Assembly (NCBI GenBank): GCA_963634745.1
Contig: CAVHCX010000011.1
Span: 19,082-83,081 of the forward strand
Source: CAKRJP01 sp963634745
GTDB lineage: Bacteria > Bacillota > Clostridia > Lachnospirales > Lachnospiraceae
DNA length: 64,000 nucleotides
Direction: 5' to 3'
Positions within the stretch are counted from its first letter, which is position 1; each line of letters opens with the position of its first letter. Both the position numbers and the translations under genes were made by a program. The notes under the pieces were generated by a model. The model searched no databases. It had not been told where the DNA came from and saw nothing but the letters and a program-made list of their open reading frames with translations. Below, piece by piece: positions 7,663 to 16,165 of this stretch.

Positions 7663-9708
7663 ATGAGAGTAAAAGACTTACTTTCTGCAGTATCCATTGA
7701 CTTACATGGTACTGCCGCAACAAAGGAAGAGGCTATCAAAAAGTTGGTTGATTTGATGGTCAAAAGAGGTAACATCTCAGATCGGGACGTTTACGAAAAG
7801 GGCGTATTCCTGAGAGAGGAAGAAGGATCCACCGGAATCGGCGAAGGTATTGCCATCCCCCACTGTAAATCAGATACAGTTACAGCGCCGGGACTTGCAG
7901 CTATGCTGGTACCGGAAGGAGTAGAGTTTGATTCTCTTGACGGAGAACCTGCCAATCTCTTTTTCCTGATCGCAGCACCAAATACCAAGGACAATGTGCA
8001 CCTGGATGTATTGAGCCGTCTCTCCATGCTCTTGATGGACGAGAAATTCCAGAGCGATCTTAGAAATGCATCTTCCCCGGAAGAATTTCTTGCAGTGATC
8101 GACGCAGCTGAAAATGCCAAGGAAGAAGCCGAGGAAGAAAAAGCCGAGAAGGCCGCAACTACTACGGGATATGATGTAATTGCCGTAACTGCTTGCCCTA
8201 CCGGTATCGCTCATACTTACATGGCTGCCGAGGCCATTGAAAAGTCCGGCGAAAAACTCGGAATCAAGGTAAAGGTAGAAACCAGAGGATCCGGAGGAGC
8301 AAAAAATATTCTCACAGAGGAAGACATTAAAAATGCCAAGGGTGTTATCATTGCTTGCGATACCAAGGTTCCTATGGAGAGATTTGCAGGAAAGCACCTT
8401 CTTGAAGTAAAGGTTGCAGACGGAATCAAGAAGAGCGATGAATTAGTTACCAAGGCTGCCGCAGGGGAGGCTCCGATCTATACACCATCCTCCACAGAAA
8501 GCAGCAGTGAAGATACAAAACAGTCCTCCGGCAGCATCGGACACCAGGCCTATACCCACCTTATGAGTGGTGTATCCCACATGCTTCCATTCGTTATCGG
8601 CGGTGGTATTTTAACAGCCTTGGCCTTTTTGATCGATACCCTCATGGGCTACGGTTCCATCGGTTCTGCCTTTGGTAGTGCATCCCCGATTTCAGCCTTC
8701 TTAAAATACAATGGTGGTCTTGCCATGGGAGTTATGGTTCCTGTACTTGCAGGTTACATCGCCTACTCCATCGCAGACAGACCCGGTCTTGCAGTCGGTT
8801 TCCTAGGTGGTCTTTTGGCAGCCAATGGCAACGCCTTAGTTTCTTCCTACGATTGGGGAAGCTTAAATGGATTTGAAAGTTTTGTACAGCGCTTCGCCTT
8901 CGTTGCAGACAATGGCGGAAATACCGTATCCGGTTTCCTTGGTGGTATTGCAGCCGGTTTCCTGGCAGGATTTACAATCCTCTTCTTAAAGAAGATTACA
9001 GCTAATTTGCCGGAATCCTTAGAAGGTATCAAGCCAATCCTGATCTACCCCTTAGTAGGTATGTTCATCGTTGCTGTTATTATGACCTTCATCCTGAATC
9101 CGATCATTGGTCTTATTAATACCGGACTTAGCGATATGCTTACCAGCCTCTCTGACACAGGTATGATCTGGCTTCTCGGTATGATCGTTGCCGGAATGAT
9201 GGCCATTGATATGGGTGGCCCGATCAACAAAGCCGCTTATGTATTTGGTACAGGTATGTTAGCAACTGCAGCCGATTATGTAGCAGCAGGTGCAGCTCAG
9301 TCTGATCCTAAGGTACAGGCTTGCTACATCGCTATGGCAGCTGTTATGATCGGTGGTATGGTTCCTCCTGTAGGAATTGCTCTTGCTTGTATTTTCTTCC
9401 CCAAGAAATTTACAGCAGCTGAGAGAGAGACAAAGATCACAAATATCATCATGGGTTGCTCCTTTATCACAGAGGGTGCTATTCCATTTGCAGCAGCAGA
9501 TCCCGGACATGTCATCCCTTGTACCCTGGTAGGTTCCGCAGTAGCCGGACTCTTATCCGCAGCCTTCGGATGTACTCTTATGTCCCCACACGGTGGTATC
9601 TTCGTATTTGCTACCGTTGGAAAACCACTCATGTATATTCTTTCATGGGTTGTTGGTTCAATCATCACCTGTGTAATGCTTGGCTTTATCAAGAAGGATG
9701 CAGAGTAA
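7663..9708 (+). CDS. fruA: PTS fructose transporter subunit IIABC
   Basis: The protein has 681 residues with all three domains. IIA is at about 1-150, with phospho-histidine motif GIAIPHCKSDTV. IIB is at about 168-270, with phospho-cysteine loop VTACPTGIAHTYMAAEA. The IIC membrane domain is at about 300-680, with around nine hydrophobic segments. An acidic Glu/Ala linker joins IIA and IIB. It takes up fructose as fructose 1-phosphate using phosphate from HPr. It sits 50 bp after fruK with an AAAGGAGGAG site. Confidence 0.95.
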   Translation: MRVKDLLSAVSIDLHGTAATKEEAIKKLVDLMVKRGNISDRDVYEKGVFLREEEGSTGIGEGIAIPHCKSDTVTAPGLAAMLVPEGVEFDSLDGEPANLFFLIAAPNTKDNVHLDVLSRLSMLLMDEKFQSDLRNASSPEEFLAVIDAAENAKEEAEEEKAEKAATTTGYDVIAVTACPTGIAHTYMAAEAIEKSGEKLGIKVKVETRGSGGAKNILTEEDIKNAKGVIIACDTKVPMERFAGKHLLEVKVADGIKKSDELVTKAAAGEAPIYTPSSTESSSEDTKQSSGSIGHQAYTHLMSGVSHMLPFVIGGGILTALAFLIDTLMGYGSIGSAFGSASPISAFLKYNGGLAMGVMVPVLAGYIAYSIADRPGLAVGFLGGLLAANGNALVSSYDWGSLNGFESFVQRFAFVADNGGNTVSGFLGGIAAGFLAGFTILFLKKITANLPESLEGIKPILIYPLVGMFIVAVIMTFILNPIIGLINTGLSDMLTSLSDTGMIWLLGMIVAGMMAIDMGGPINKAAYVFGTGMLATAADYVAAGAAQSDPKVQACYIAMAAVMIGGMVPPVGIALACIFFPKKFTAAERETKITNIIMGCSFITEGAIPFAAADPGHVIPCTLVGSAVAGLLSAAFGCTLMSPHGGIFVFATVGKPLMYILSWVVGSIITCVMLGFIKKDAE

Positions 9709-9781
9709 ATAAATCAGTTACATAAATATAAAATAATTGCAGTAAATGCAATCAATATAATAAAAAGTGAGGTAATCTAAA

Positions 9782-10039
9782 ATGAAAGAAATTAAGTATG
9801 TAATCACAGACCCAGAAGGAATTCACGCTAGACCGGCCAACTTTCTTGTAAAGAAAGCCGCAGGATTTTCTTGCAAAGTCACCATTGCTAAGGATGGTCG
9901 CGAAGTAGATGCAAAGAGAATCATCGGTGTTATGAGCCTGGCTGTAAAGAAGGACCAGGAAATCACCATCAAGTGCGACGGTGAAGATGAAGATGTGGCA
10001 ATCGCTGAGATCGAAGCATATCTGAAAGAAAATTTATAA
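9782..10039 (+). CDS. HPr-family phosphocarrier protein lacking Ser46 (fructose operon)
   Basis: The protein has 85 residues. The phosphorylation site EGIHARPA places His15 exactly where HPr has it, so it can carry phosphate from enzyme I to FruA. The position of regulatory Ser46 is arginine (AKRIIGVMSL, Arg46). HPr kinase therefore has no target, and this carrier should not form the HPr(Ser-P)-CcpA signal of catabolite repression. It ends the fructose operon and is followed by a strong terminator. A second paralogue with the same trait ends the ula operon at 25.4 kb. Confidence 0.9.
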   Translation: MKEIKYVITDPEGIHARPANFLVKKAAGFSCKVTIAKDGREVDAKRIIGVMSLAVKKDQEITIKCDGEDEDVAIAEIEAYLKENL

Positions 10040-10099
10040 GATAATTTACAAGATAATATCAAATATTATCAAACAATATTAAACAACCCTCCATACCTA

Positions 10100-10142
10100 A
10101 AAGAGCCTCCGATTCATGAAAAGCATGAGTCGGAGGCTCTTT
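10100..10142. terminator. Bidirectional terminator between the fructose and AstE/ATP-grasp operons
   Basis: A perfect 13-bp stem, AAAGAGCCTCCGA / TCGGAGGCTCTTT, with a 17-base loop lies between two converging operons. It has T-rich flanks in both directions. Confidence 0.85.
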
Positions 10143-10160
10143 CCTATATTCAATTTTCTA

Positions 10161-11090
10161 TTACAGATCTTCCACGATTTTTATCACTGCCGTATTGGCA
10201 TAGGTCAGTGGCTCATTATGAATAAAGAAAATCCTTCCATTCATTGGAGCGTATAAGGTTTCCATGGTCTCTCCGTCATAAGGATGTATGATCTCTGCCA
10301 AAGGCTGTCCCATGCTAACCTCATCTCCTGCTTCCACAAGGGCCTCGAAGATACCCGATTTGGCTGTCCTTACTGAGACAAGCTCTGTATCCAGGATAAT
10401 CTTGCAGTCATTCACATGAGGGGTATGATATTTTATAATTCCCCTGGCCGCTAAAAAATTCATTACAGCCATCACTGCCTGTCCTGCCCCCTTAGGATCC
10501 ACCCCTGTCGTTGTGGTGGTATAAAGGGAATAGGCCTGGGTGTCCCAAACCTGCCAATTATAATTAAGAGTTGCCGTATCATAGGGGCGGACTACCCGCT
10601 TTACCACATAAGGCAGGCCAAAATCTTTTCCTGCCTGGGCGCTGGTATAACCTTCCTCCATAACCCTTACATGGGGCATGAAATTTCCGGGCATATAAAA
10701 AGAGGTAAACTGAATTCCGTACTGGTATTGGCTAATCTCCCTAAACAAACCATCCGCAATTCTCTGGGTAGTCTCCCCCAGATCATAGCCCGGGAACATT
10801 CGGTTAATATCTGTATTATCTGTAGGCCAGAACCGCTTCTGAATATTCATGGAATAGGGATTGACCGAAGGAATAATTAGAATCTTGTGGTCCGGAAGAA
10901 TCCTTCCCTCCTCCTCCAATTGCTTGCACTTCTTCACCAATTGCGAGCAGCAATAAACCTGCTGGACCTCATTTCCCCGCATACTGCCTACAATACAAAG
11001 GGACTTCTTTCCCTCTCCAAATTCAAAACCTGTCACCCGGAAATCATCCCGGTAGAGGCCCTTAATCTCATAAAGAATTTTCTTACGCAT
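10161..11090 (-). CDS. AstE/AspA-like protein with lost zinc ligands (probable pseudoenzyme)
   Basis: The protein has 309 residues, colinear with its upstream neighbour (11083-12033). Both belong to the succinylglutamate desuccinylase/aspartoacylase group of zinc carboxypeptidase folds. Here the GxHGxE zinc motif reads GSMRGNE (Arg38 for His), the later zinc histidine is Gln127 (GIQFTS where the paralogue has DIHAS), and the catalytic-glutamate segment VVEMG is replaced by YTTTTTG. The substrate-binding DINRMFPG is kept. A C-terminal barrel with GQPLAEIIHPYDGE resembles a biotinyl/lipoyl-like domain. It overlaps the paralogue by 8 bp, so the two are probably translationally coupled. A regulatory or heterodimer role is inferred. 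Confidence 0.8.
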   Translation of the reverse strand: MRKKILYEIKGLYRDDFRVTGFEFGEGKKSLCIVGSMRGNEVQQVYCCSQLVKKCKQLEEEGRILPDHKILIIPSVNPYSMNIQKRFWPTDNTDINRMFPGYDLGETTQRIADGLFREISQYQYGIQFTSFYMPGNFMPHVRVMEEGYTSAQAGKDFGLPYVVKRVVRPYDTATLNYNWQVWDTQAYSLYTTTTTGVDPKGAGQAVMAVMNFLAARGIIKYHTPHVNDCKIILDTELVSVRTAKSGIFEALVEAGDEVSMGQPLAEIIHPYDGETMETLYAPMNGRIFFIHNEPLTYANTAVIKIVEDL

Positions 11091-12033
11091 GATTATAAGC
11101 CTCCTTTCTTAAAAGTCGGCCCATAAGGGATCCCTCGTCAACGATAGGATACTCTCGAATCGTAAACAAGATACCATCCACCGGAGCCAAAACCTCATCC
11201 AAGACCTTTCCGCTCAAGGGGTCTACAATCCTTCCTACAAGATCCCCTTTTTTTAATTCCTCCCAATGCTTGACACTGGGAAGGAAAAGGCCTCCCACAG
11301 AAGCATTGAGATAGCTTACATCATCCGGGTCCCTGGATACGATAGGGCTTCGAACCGGATTCACCTCTCCCTTCCAGATTCCCATGCTCTGCATGAGTTT
11401 AAAGATTCCATCCACCATCTGGTCTCCATAGGCTTTCGTAATCCGCATACCAACACCCATCTCTACAACCAGTACCGGAGTGCCGATACTATTTAGACTA
11501 TATGCAAAGGTAGACTCCAAGACTGTGCTGGCCCCATGGACCCAAATAAAATCTACATTGGCATCCATAGCCATAGGTAGGAGTTTTTCCTCATGAAGCT
11601 CATTGATCCGGATCTGCGGAATTTCCGTCAGATAAAGATTGCTGGCATGAATATCCAAGACACAATCAGAACCTTCCACATCCTCAATAATCCCTGCTGC
11701 CAAATACTCTGTCATATTGCCATCTATATTTCCGGGAAAAAGTCGGTTCATATCCAAATCAAAGGCCGGAATCCCCCTGGTAATAGAATCAATTCCCAGA
11801 GGATTCATGGCCGGATATACATCCACGATCCCCTTAAGGCAGTCTTTTCTCTCCTCAATTCTTCTTTGGAGTTCAAAACAAACATATTGGCCTTCTAACT
11901 CATCTCCATGAATCCCGGTCACAATACTGATCCGTTTCATATTCTCTGTCGGGTCCTCAGGCAGGATCCTATTTTTCTTTATTCTCAAGGTCTCATCTAT
12001 AGGCAATCCTACAGATACCACTTCTTCTATCAT
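11083..12033 (-). CDS. Succinylglutamate desuccinylase/aspartoacylase-family amidohydrolase
   Basis: The protein has 316 residues. Zinc ligands His42 and Glu45 lie in TGIHGDELEG, the third at His129 in LDIHAS, a substrate-binding pair in DMNRLFPG, and the catalytic glutamate in LVVEMGVG. The family removes acyl groups from amino acids by amide hydrolysis. The substrate here is not known. It starts directly after the stop of the transglutaminase gene, in an operon whose other products suggest making and breaking amide bonds on a peptide or amino-acid conjugate. Confidence 0.85.
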   Translation of the reverse strand: MIEEVVSVGLPIDETLRIKKNRILPEDPTENMKRISIVTGIHGDELEGQYVCFELQRRIEERKDCLKGIVDVYPAMNPLGIDSITRGIPAFDLDMNRLFPGNIDGNMTEYLAAGIIEDVEGSDCVLDIHASNLYLTEIPQIRINELHEEKLLPMAMDANVDFIWVHGASTVLESTFAYSLNSIGTPVLVVEMGVGMRITKAYGDQMVDGIFKLMQSMGIWKGEVNPVRSPIVSRDPDDVSYLNASVGGLFLPSVKHWEELKKGDLVGRIVDPLSGKVLDEVLAPVDGILFTIREYPIVDEGSLMGRLLRKEAYNHA

Positions 12034-12837
12034 CTATTTTTCTTCTTTCCTTTCCTCCACCAAAACGGAGATTTTCTGGGTCTGAGCCCCTCCCCCGAAC
12101 ATAATTCCTCGGTTGATGGAGCAGTCACCGGCGTCTCTTCCGTCTCCCAGCTTAATATATCCTTTTTTTATCAGCCGGTTATGCGTAGGATCAAAGCCAC
12201 ACCAGCGATGATTTAAAAGGACTTCTGTCCAGGCATGACTCTCCCCCTCGCCCTGAATAAGGCCGCAGACATAGCGGGCCGGAATGCCGGCTAGGCGAAG
12301 CAGGGTAATGTAAATATGCGCATAGTCCTGGCAAACGCCCCTGCCCAGTTTCCACGCTTCCTCCGCCTCCGTATCTACCTGGGTAGAAGAAGGCACATAG
12401 GAAAAATCTTTATATAATCGATCCATAATATAAAGACATTTTTCTCTTTCCTCTGACAGGTTTTTTAAGTCTCCCTTTAAAGAGTCATAGTAGGATAAAA
12501 GCTCCCTCCCCGGCCTGCACTTTCCTGTCGGGAAGCGATAAACAAAAATCCCCTCATCCTCTGCTTCTTCCTCATATTCACTTTCTCTATTCAGGACCTG
12601 ACCGCTGATATGAAATAAAAAGCGATCATGGGCGTCCTCTACCCGGCCATAGATCTGCCTGTTTTTCCAGGCATCCTCCCCGAAGGAATAGGCAGTATCC
12701 GGGAAAAGCTCAATATGGCTGTCCAACAGTTCCTGCCTTTTGGTATTCTTAGGGATACACTTGATTGTAAAATGACAGAGATGAACCGGGCTCTCATACT
12801 GGATTTCCATAGTATATTCAAAATGCAGTACTTCCAC
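12034..12837 (-). CDS. Transglutaminase-like cysteine peptidase domain protein
   Basis: The protein has about 267 residues. The Cys-His-Asp triad is clear in the C-terminal half: GRGVCQDYAHIYI, GESHAWTEV and GFDPTHN. The N-terminal half is the beta-sandwich often found in COG1305 proteins (EYTMEIQYESPV). A GTG at 12837 with AAGGAGG five bases upstream is the best start; an in-frame ATG at 12855 has no ribosome site. The family acts as an amidase/peptidase or acyl transferase. With its alpha-E and ATP-grasp neighbours it forms the known conserved trio. Confidence 0.85.
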   Translation of the reverse strand: MEVLHFEYTMEIQYESPVHLCHFTIKCIPKNTKRQELLDSHIELFPDTAYSFGEDAWKNRQIYGRVEDAHDRFLFHISGQVLNRESEYEEEAEDEGIFVYRFPTGKCRPGRELLSYYDSLKGDLKNLSEEREKCLYIMDRLYKDFSYVPSSTQVDTEAEEAWKLGRGVCQDYAHIYITLLRLAGIPARYVCGLIQGEGESHAWTEVLLNHRWCGFDPTHNRLIKKGYIKLGDGRDAGDCSINRGIMFGGGAQTQKISVLVEERKEEK

Positions 12838-12871
12838 CATATCCTCCTTGTCCATGAAATTTAATTTCTCA

Positions 12872-13534
12872 TCATAAAATACTTTCTACTAAAAATACAA
12901 TCTTATAATAATCAATCTTTTCTTCTAAAACAAGTGCTTCTAATTTTTCCAATTTCTCTTTCTCATAAGAAAGACCACTCTTTTCTACTCTTGGTTTTAA
13001 GCGATGAACCTCTCTTAAAATCTCCTTGGCATCCAGTCCCAGTCTGGCATAGAGGTCGATGCGCTCGATTCTTTTTCCTGCCTTTATGATATTTCGAATA
13101 TGTTCGGAATCAATCCGATCATCGATGGTGCCCCAAAAGGCCAGGAGGTAATCTAAAACCTGCTGAAGCTCGATTAAGGGAGATTTACTGACAGCCGCCT
13201 TCTTTAATTCGTAAACCGCCAGCTGAATATAGGAAAGGGCCTCTGTTGTAATCTTCTCTCTGAGCACAATGGCATTGTCATAGGCCCGATACATGTTGCT
13301 GATAATAGAGTCCGGATTGTCCGTATCAAAGGGATAGCGCTTTAAGAAATCTTCTCTGGACTTATAAACATTGGGAATATCGATCATCTGACAAAACTGC
13401 TCATAGCTGTCCTGATTTTCATCGATCATCCGATCAAAACGTTTAAAATAAATACGAATGGTGGTATACACCCGTTCTGTATATCTTCCTAACCAATAAA
13501 GGCAATTCGCCTGTTCTACCGAGATAATATCCAT
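12872..13534 (-). CDS. Alpha-E domain protein (DUF403/COG2307)
   Basis: The protein has 220 residues, is nearly all alpha-helical, and starts with the family signature QANCLYWLGRYTERVYTTIRI. The family is encoded beside circularly permuted ATP-grasp proteins (COG2308) and transglutaminases in many bacteria, sometimes fused to them. Iyer and Aravind predicted that such clusters make or modify peptides. Its own activity is unknown. It overlaps the ATP-grasp gene by 19 bp, which implies coupled translation. Confidence 0.85.
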   Translation of the reverse strand: MDIISVEQANCLYWLGRYTERVYTTIRIYFKRFDRMIDENQDSYEQFCQMIDIPNVYKSREDFLKRYPFDTDNPDSIISNMYRAYDNAIVLREKITTEALSYIQLAVYELKKAAVSKSPLIELQQVLDYLLAFWGTIDDRIDSEHIRNIIKAGKRIERIDLYARLGLDAKEILREVHRLKPRVEKSGLSYEKEKLEKLEALVLEEKIDYYKIVFLVESIL

Positions 13535-14844
13535 GTGTCCTTAAATCCTCCTCCCTGAGATGAATTAACAATAAATGAATCCGGATTTCTGGAAAATCTG
13601 GTCAAGCCACTCTTCCATACCAAGGGTTCTTCCGCTGTCAGCACAAAGGCTCGAAGGTCTGCCTTTCTCGCAAGTCTCTTCCCCTCTTCCACAATATCAA
13701 TATCCTGGAAATCAATGACCTCCTGGGCAATAAAACGTCTGGGTTCCTTCTTAAGAAGCTCTATAAAATCCGCCTTCTTCTCCTTAGTAAGGGAATTCCC
13801 AAAAAGAACCCCATAACCCCCGGCTTCCGCCACATCCTTTAATACCAGATCATCAAAATGCTCCAGCACATAGTTCATGTCATCCTCGTAGAAGGGTAGG
13901 TAGGTAGGAGCATTATTTAAAATAGCCTCCTCGCCCAAATAGTAGGAAATCATCTTTGGAACAAAATAATAGATTCCCTTGTCATCTGCAATTCCATTAC
14001 CCGGTGCATTTAAAAGAGCTACATTTCCCTTCCTAAATACATCATAAATATGAGGGATACCAATCAAGGATTCCGGGTTAAAATTCATAGGATCCAGATA
14101 TTCATCCGAAATTCTTCTATATACTGCGCCAACTAATTCTTTCTTTCCTGCCGCAGTCACGTAATATAGATGATCATTCTCCACGACAAGCTCCGAACCA
14201 TTTACCAGCTTTGCACCCGTCTTCTCCGCTAAATAAGAGTGCTCAAAATAAGCCGCATTGTAGCGCCCCGGAGTTAAGATGACATTCAAACCACCTGTAT
14301 TAACATAATCCATAGTATGTTTTAGGAGCTTGGCATAATTACGATTATCCTCCAAATGGGTATCATGGAAGGTATTAGGAGAACACCTTCTGCAGATCTC
14401 TCTGGCGATCATAGGATAAGAAGCCCCGGAAGGAACCCTTAGATTATCCTCCAAAATGTACCAAACATCATTCTTTCCCTTTACCAGATCAATTCCGGAT
14501 ATATGAGAATAAATGTCCTTAGGCGGCTTGGCCCCCTCACACTCTGCCATATAACCGCTGGAAGAAAAGATAAAATCTTCCGGAATAATCTTGTCCTTCA
14601 AGATTGCCTTCTTGCCATAAATATCCTTCAAAAAAAGATTCAGGGCCTGAACCCGCTGTTTTAAGCCCTTCTCCAAATAAGCAAATTCATCTGCCTCAAT
14701 AATTCTGGGAATTGCATCAAAGGGGAAGAGCTGCTCCTTAAATGTATTATTTTTGTAAATGCCAAACTTCACCCCGTAACGCGCCAACAACTCATTCACC
14801 TTATTGGTGTCCTGCAAAAGTTCCAAATCTTTGATTTCTATCAC
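13516..14844 (-). CDS. Circularly permuted type 2 ATP-grasp protein (COG2308)
   Basis: The protein has 442 residues. The pattern VWYILEDNLRVPSGASYPM, LTPGRYNAAYFEHSYLA, AGGYGVLFG and RRFIAQEVIDF fits the circularly permuted ATP-grasp fold, a predicted carboxylate-amine ligase. It should use ATP to form an amide or peptide bond; the substrates are unknown. It starts at a GTG preceded by AGGGG, and an earlier in-frame start is blocked by a TAG. It is the first gene of the operon. A near-consensus promoter (14971-14999) and a leader of about 120 nt precede it. Confidence 0.85.
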   Translation of the reverse strand: MIEIKDLELLQDTNKVNELLARYGVKFGIYKNNTFKEQLFPFDAIPRIIEADEFAYLEKGLKQRVQALNLFLKDIYGKKAILKDKIIPEDFIFSSSGYMAECEGAKPPKDIYSHISGIDLVKGKNDVWYILEDNLRVPSGASYPMIAREICRRCSPNTFHDTHLEDNRNYAKLLKHTMDYVNTGGLNVILTPGRYNAAYFEHSYLAEKTGAKLVNGSELVVENDHLYYVTAAGKKELVGAVYRRISDEYLDPMNFNPESLIGIPHIYDVFRKGNVALLNAPGNGIADDKGIYYFVPKMISYYLGEEAILNNAPTYLPFYEDDMNYVLEHFDDLVLKDVAEAGGYGVLFGNSLTKEKKADFIELLKKEPRRFIAQEVIDFQDIDIVEEGKRLARKADLRAFVLTAEEPLVWKSGLTRFSRNPDSFIVNSSQGGGFKDTWILSR

Positions 14845-14849
14845 CTATA

Positions 14850-14948
14850 TCACGCCCCTGTCCTTCGATTAACTATTCCTTTAGAATTATCCGAATACGA
14901 ACAAGGGCGCTTTGCAAATTGCAAAACGCCCTTGTTTTCATCGTACAT
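14850..14948 (-). CDS. Possible 32-residue leader ORF
   Basis: An ATG (14948) opens a 32-codon frame (MYDENKGVLQFAKRPC...) in the leader of the ATP-grasp operon. It ends at a TGA five bases before the GTG start of the next gene, and the leader hairpin lies inside it. The ribosome site is weak (AAAGAA), so it may be chance. Confidence 0.2.
   Translation of the reverse strand: MYDENKGVLQFAKRPCSYSDNSKGIVNRRTGA
14900..14936. promoter_or_regulatory. Strong hairpin in the leader of the ATP-grasp operon
   Basis: A perfect 10-bp stem, AACAAGGGCG / CGCCCTTGTT, encloses a further TTTGCAAATTGCAAA stem. A short T-run follows on the plus strand only, so it is not a normal terminator for minus-strand transcription. 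It lies between the predicted promoter and the first gene. Confidence 0.55.
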
Positions 14949-14970
14949 TGTTAATTCTTTAGTTAGTTAA

Positions 14971-14999
14971 ATCATATAGCCCTTTTGAAGTTCTGTCAA
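14971..14999 (-). promoter_or_regulatory. Sigma-A promoter of the ATP-grasp operon
   Basis: On the minus strand, consensus TTGACA (14999-14994), a 17-bp spacer and TATGAT (14976-14971) predict a transcript start near 14964, about 120 nt before the first gene. Confidence 0.75.
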
Positions 15000-15058
15000 T
15001 AGGATCTTTTTTTCGATAAGTCTGTTATCGGCTTTGATAGGACTGATAACAAAACTTT

Positions 15059-16093
15059 CTATTGTTGGTTATTTTTTTCTGCTGTATTAGCAACAAGACG
15101 GTCAAAATCACTCTGATACAGACGATCCTGAATGACACGGTAATGCTCAAATTCACTTTCTGCAAAAGCTTTTGCGATTGCCGCTGTAACTTTCCCCTTG
15201 TTTTGCAAGACTTCTGCATCGTTGAATTGCAAAAATGCATCCAGTTTGGAAGCCCAATCTGCCATTGTCATAGGAATATGCCGCCGCGCCTGTCTTGTAG
15301 CGTAGTCCAGATACATTGTAACGATCTCGTTAAGCTCCTGCATTTCACCCTTGGATAAGTAATTCTTTGCAATCGACACATCTGCTTTTACGATTTTTCC
15401 ATCCGGAGCGTTGCGCCACGAGGTTAATCCCATATGTTCTTTTGTATGGTCTGCTCTTGCTACAATGACTTCTGCTGCGGTATTCCCGTGCACAGCATAG
15501 TGCATCTTATTCTGTACAGTTGCAAAGAAATCTTTCGTGATTTGGCTATCAAAAGAATAATCGACAGCGGTAGCATAGATGTCTGTAATTTTTTGATAGA
15601 AACGACGCTCACTGGCTCGAATCTCTTGTATCTCAGAAATCAAATGATCAAAATAATCCTCGTCGAAGATTTGACCGTTAATCAATCTGCTCTTATCTAA
15701 AACATATCCTTGTTTCGCAAAGGTATCCAGCACTTTTGTTGCCCATTGCCTGAATTGTATTGCCCTTCCGGAGTTAACACGGTATCCAACGGCAATTATG
15801 GCAGATAGCGAATAAAACTTATATTGATAGGTTTTTCCGTTATCCGCAACTTGTGCAAAATTTGCACAAGTTAATTCCTCAGACAATTCGCCACTTTCAT
15901 AAATGTTTTTCAGATGTTTTGCAGCAACGCTTCTGTCTACATCGAAAAGCTGTCCAATCGCTTTTTGTGTCAACCATACATTGTGATCCTGAACACGAAC
16001 TTCAATACCATCTTCGTTGGCATCCTTTGTGAATATAAGGAAATCCACCGTGCTGTTCCGGATCTGCAACTTTGTATTTTTGCTTTCAGTCAT
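15059..16093 (-). CDS. RhuM-family protein
   Basis: The protein has 344 residues. The N-terminal region VWLTQKAIGQLFDVDRSVAAKHLKNIYESGEL, then TYQYKFYSLSAIIAVGYRVNSGRAIQFRQWA, is diagnostic of COG3943, named after RhuM of Salmonella pathogenicity island 3. The first part looks like a helix-turn-helix (about 30-70). The C-terminal region is helical. The biochemical function is unknown. Such genes occur scattered in accessory regions, often near restriction or defence genes. Here it heads a short accessory run before an HD hydrolase and an AAA/nuclease protein. Confidence 0.85.
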   Translation of the reverse strand: MTESKNTKLQIRNSTVDFLIFTKDANEDGIEVRVQDHNVWLTQKAIGQLFDVDRSVAAKHLKNIYESGELSEELTCANFAQVADNGKTYQYKFYSLSAIIAVGYRVNSGRAIQFRQWATKVLDTFAKQGYVLDKSRLINGQIFDEDYFDHLISEIQEIRASERRFYQKITDIYATAVDYSFDSQITKDFFATVQNKMHYAVHGNTAAEVIVARADHTKEHMGLTSWRNAPDGKIVKADVSIAKNYLSKGEMQELNEIVTMYLDYATRQARRHIPMTMADWASKLDAFLQFNDAEVLQNKGKVTAAIAKAFAESEFEHYRVIQDRLYQSDFDRLVANTAEKNNQQ

Positions 16094-16165
16094 TATATAT
16101 CATCATCCTATCATACCTTATCGGAGCAGTTCTTTCTTTCTGCTCTTATAAACATTATGCTTGTC

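Noticed and set aside
11083..11090. Frameshift splitting one AstE-like gene into two
   Set aside because: Both frames are full-length paralogues with their own N-terminal domains; the overlap is only 8 bp.
14900..14936. Terminator for the RhuM gene
   Set aside because: The T-run follows the stem on the plus strand only, and the ATP-grasp promoter lies between it and the RhuM stop codon.
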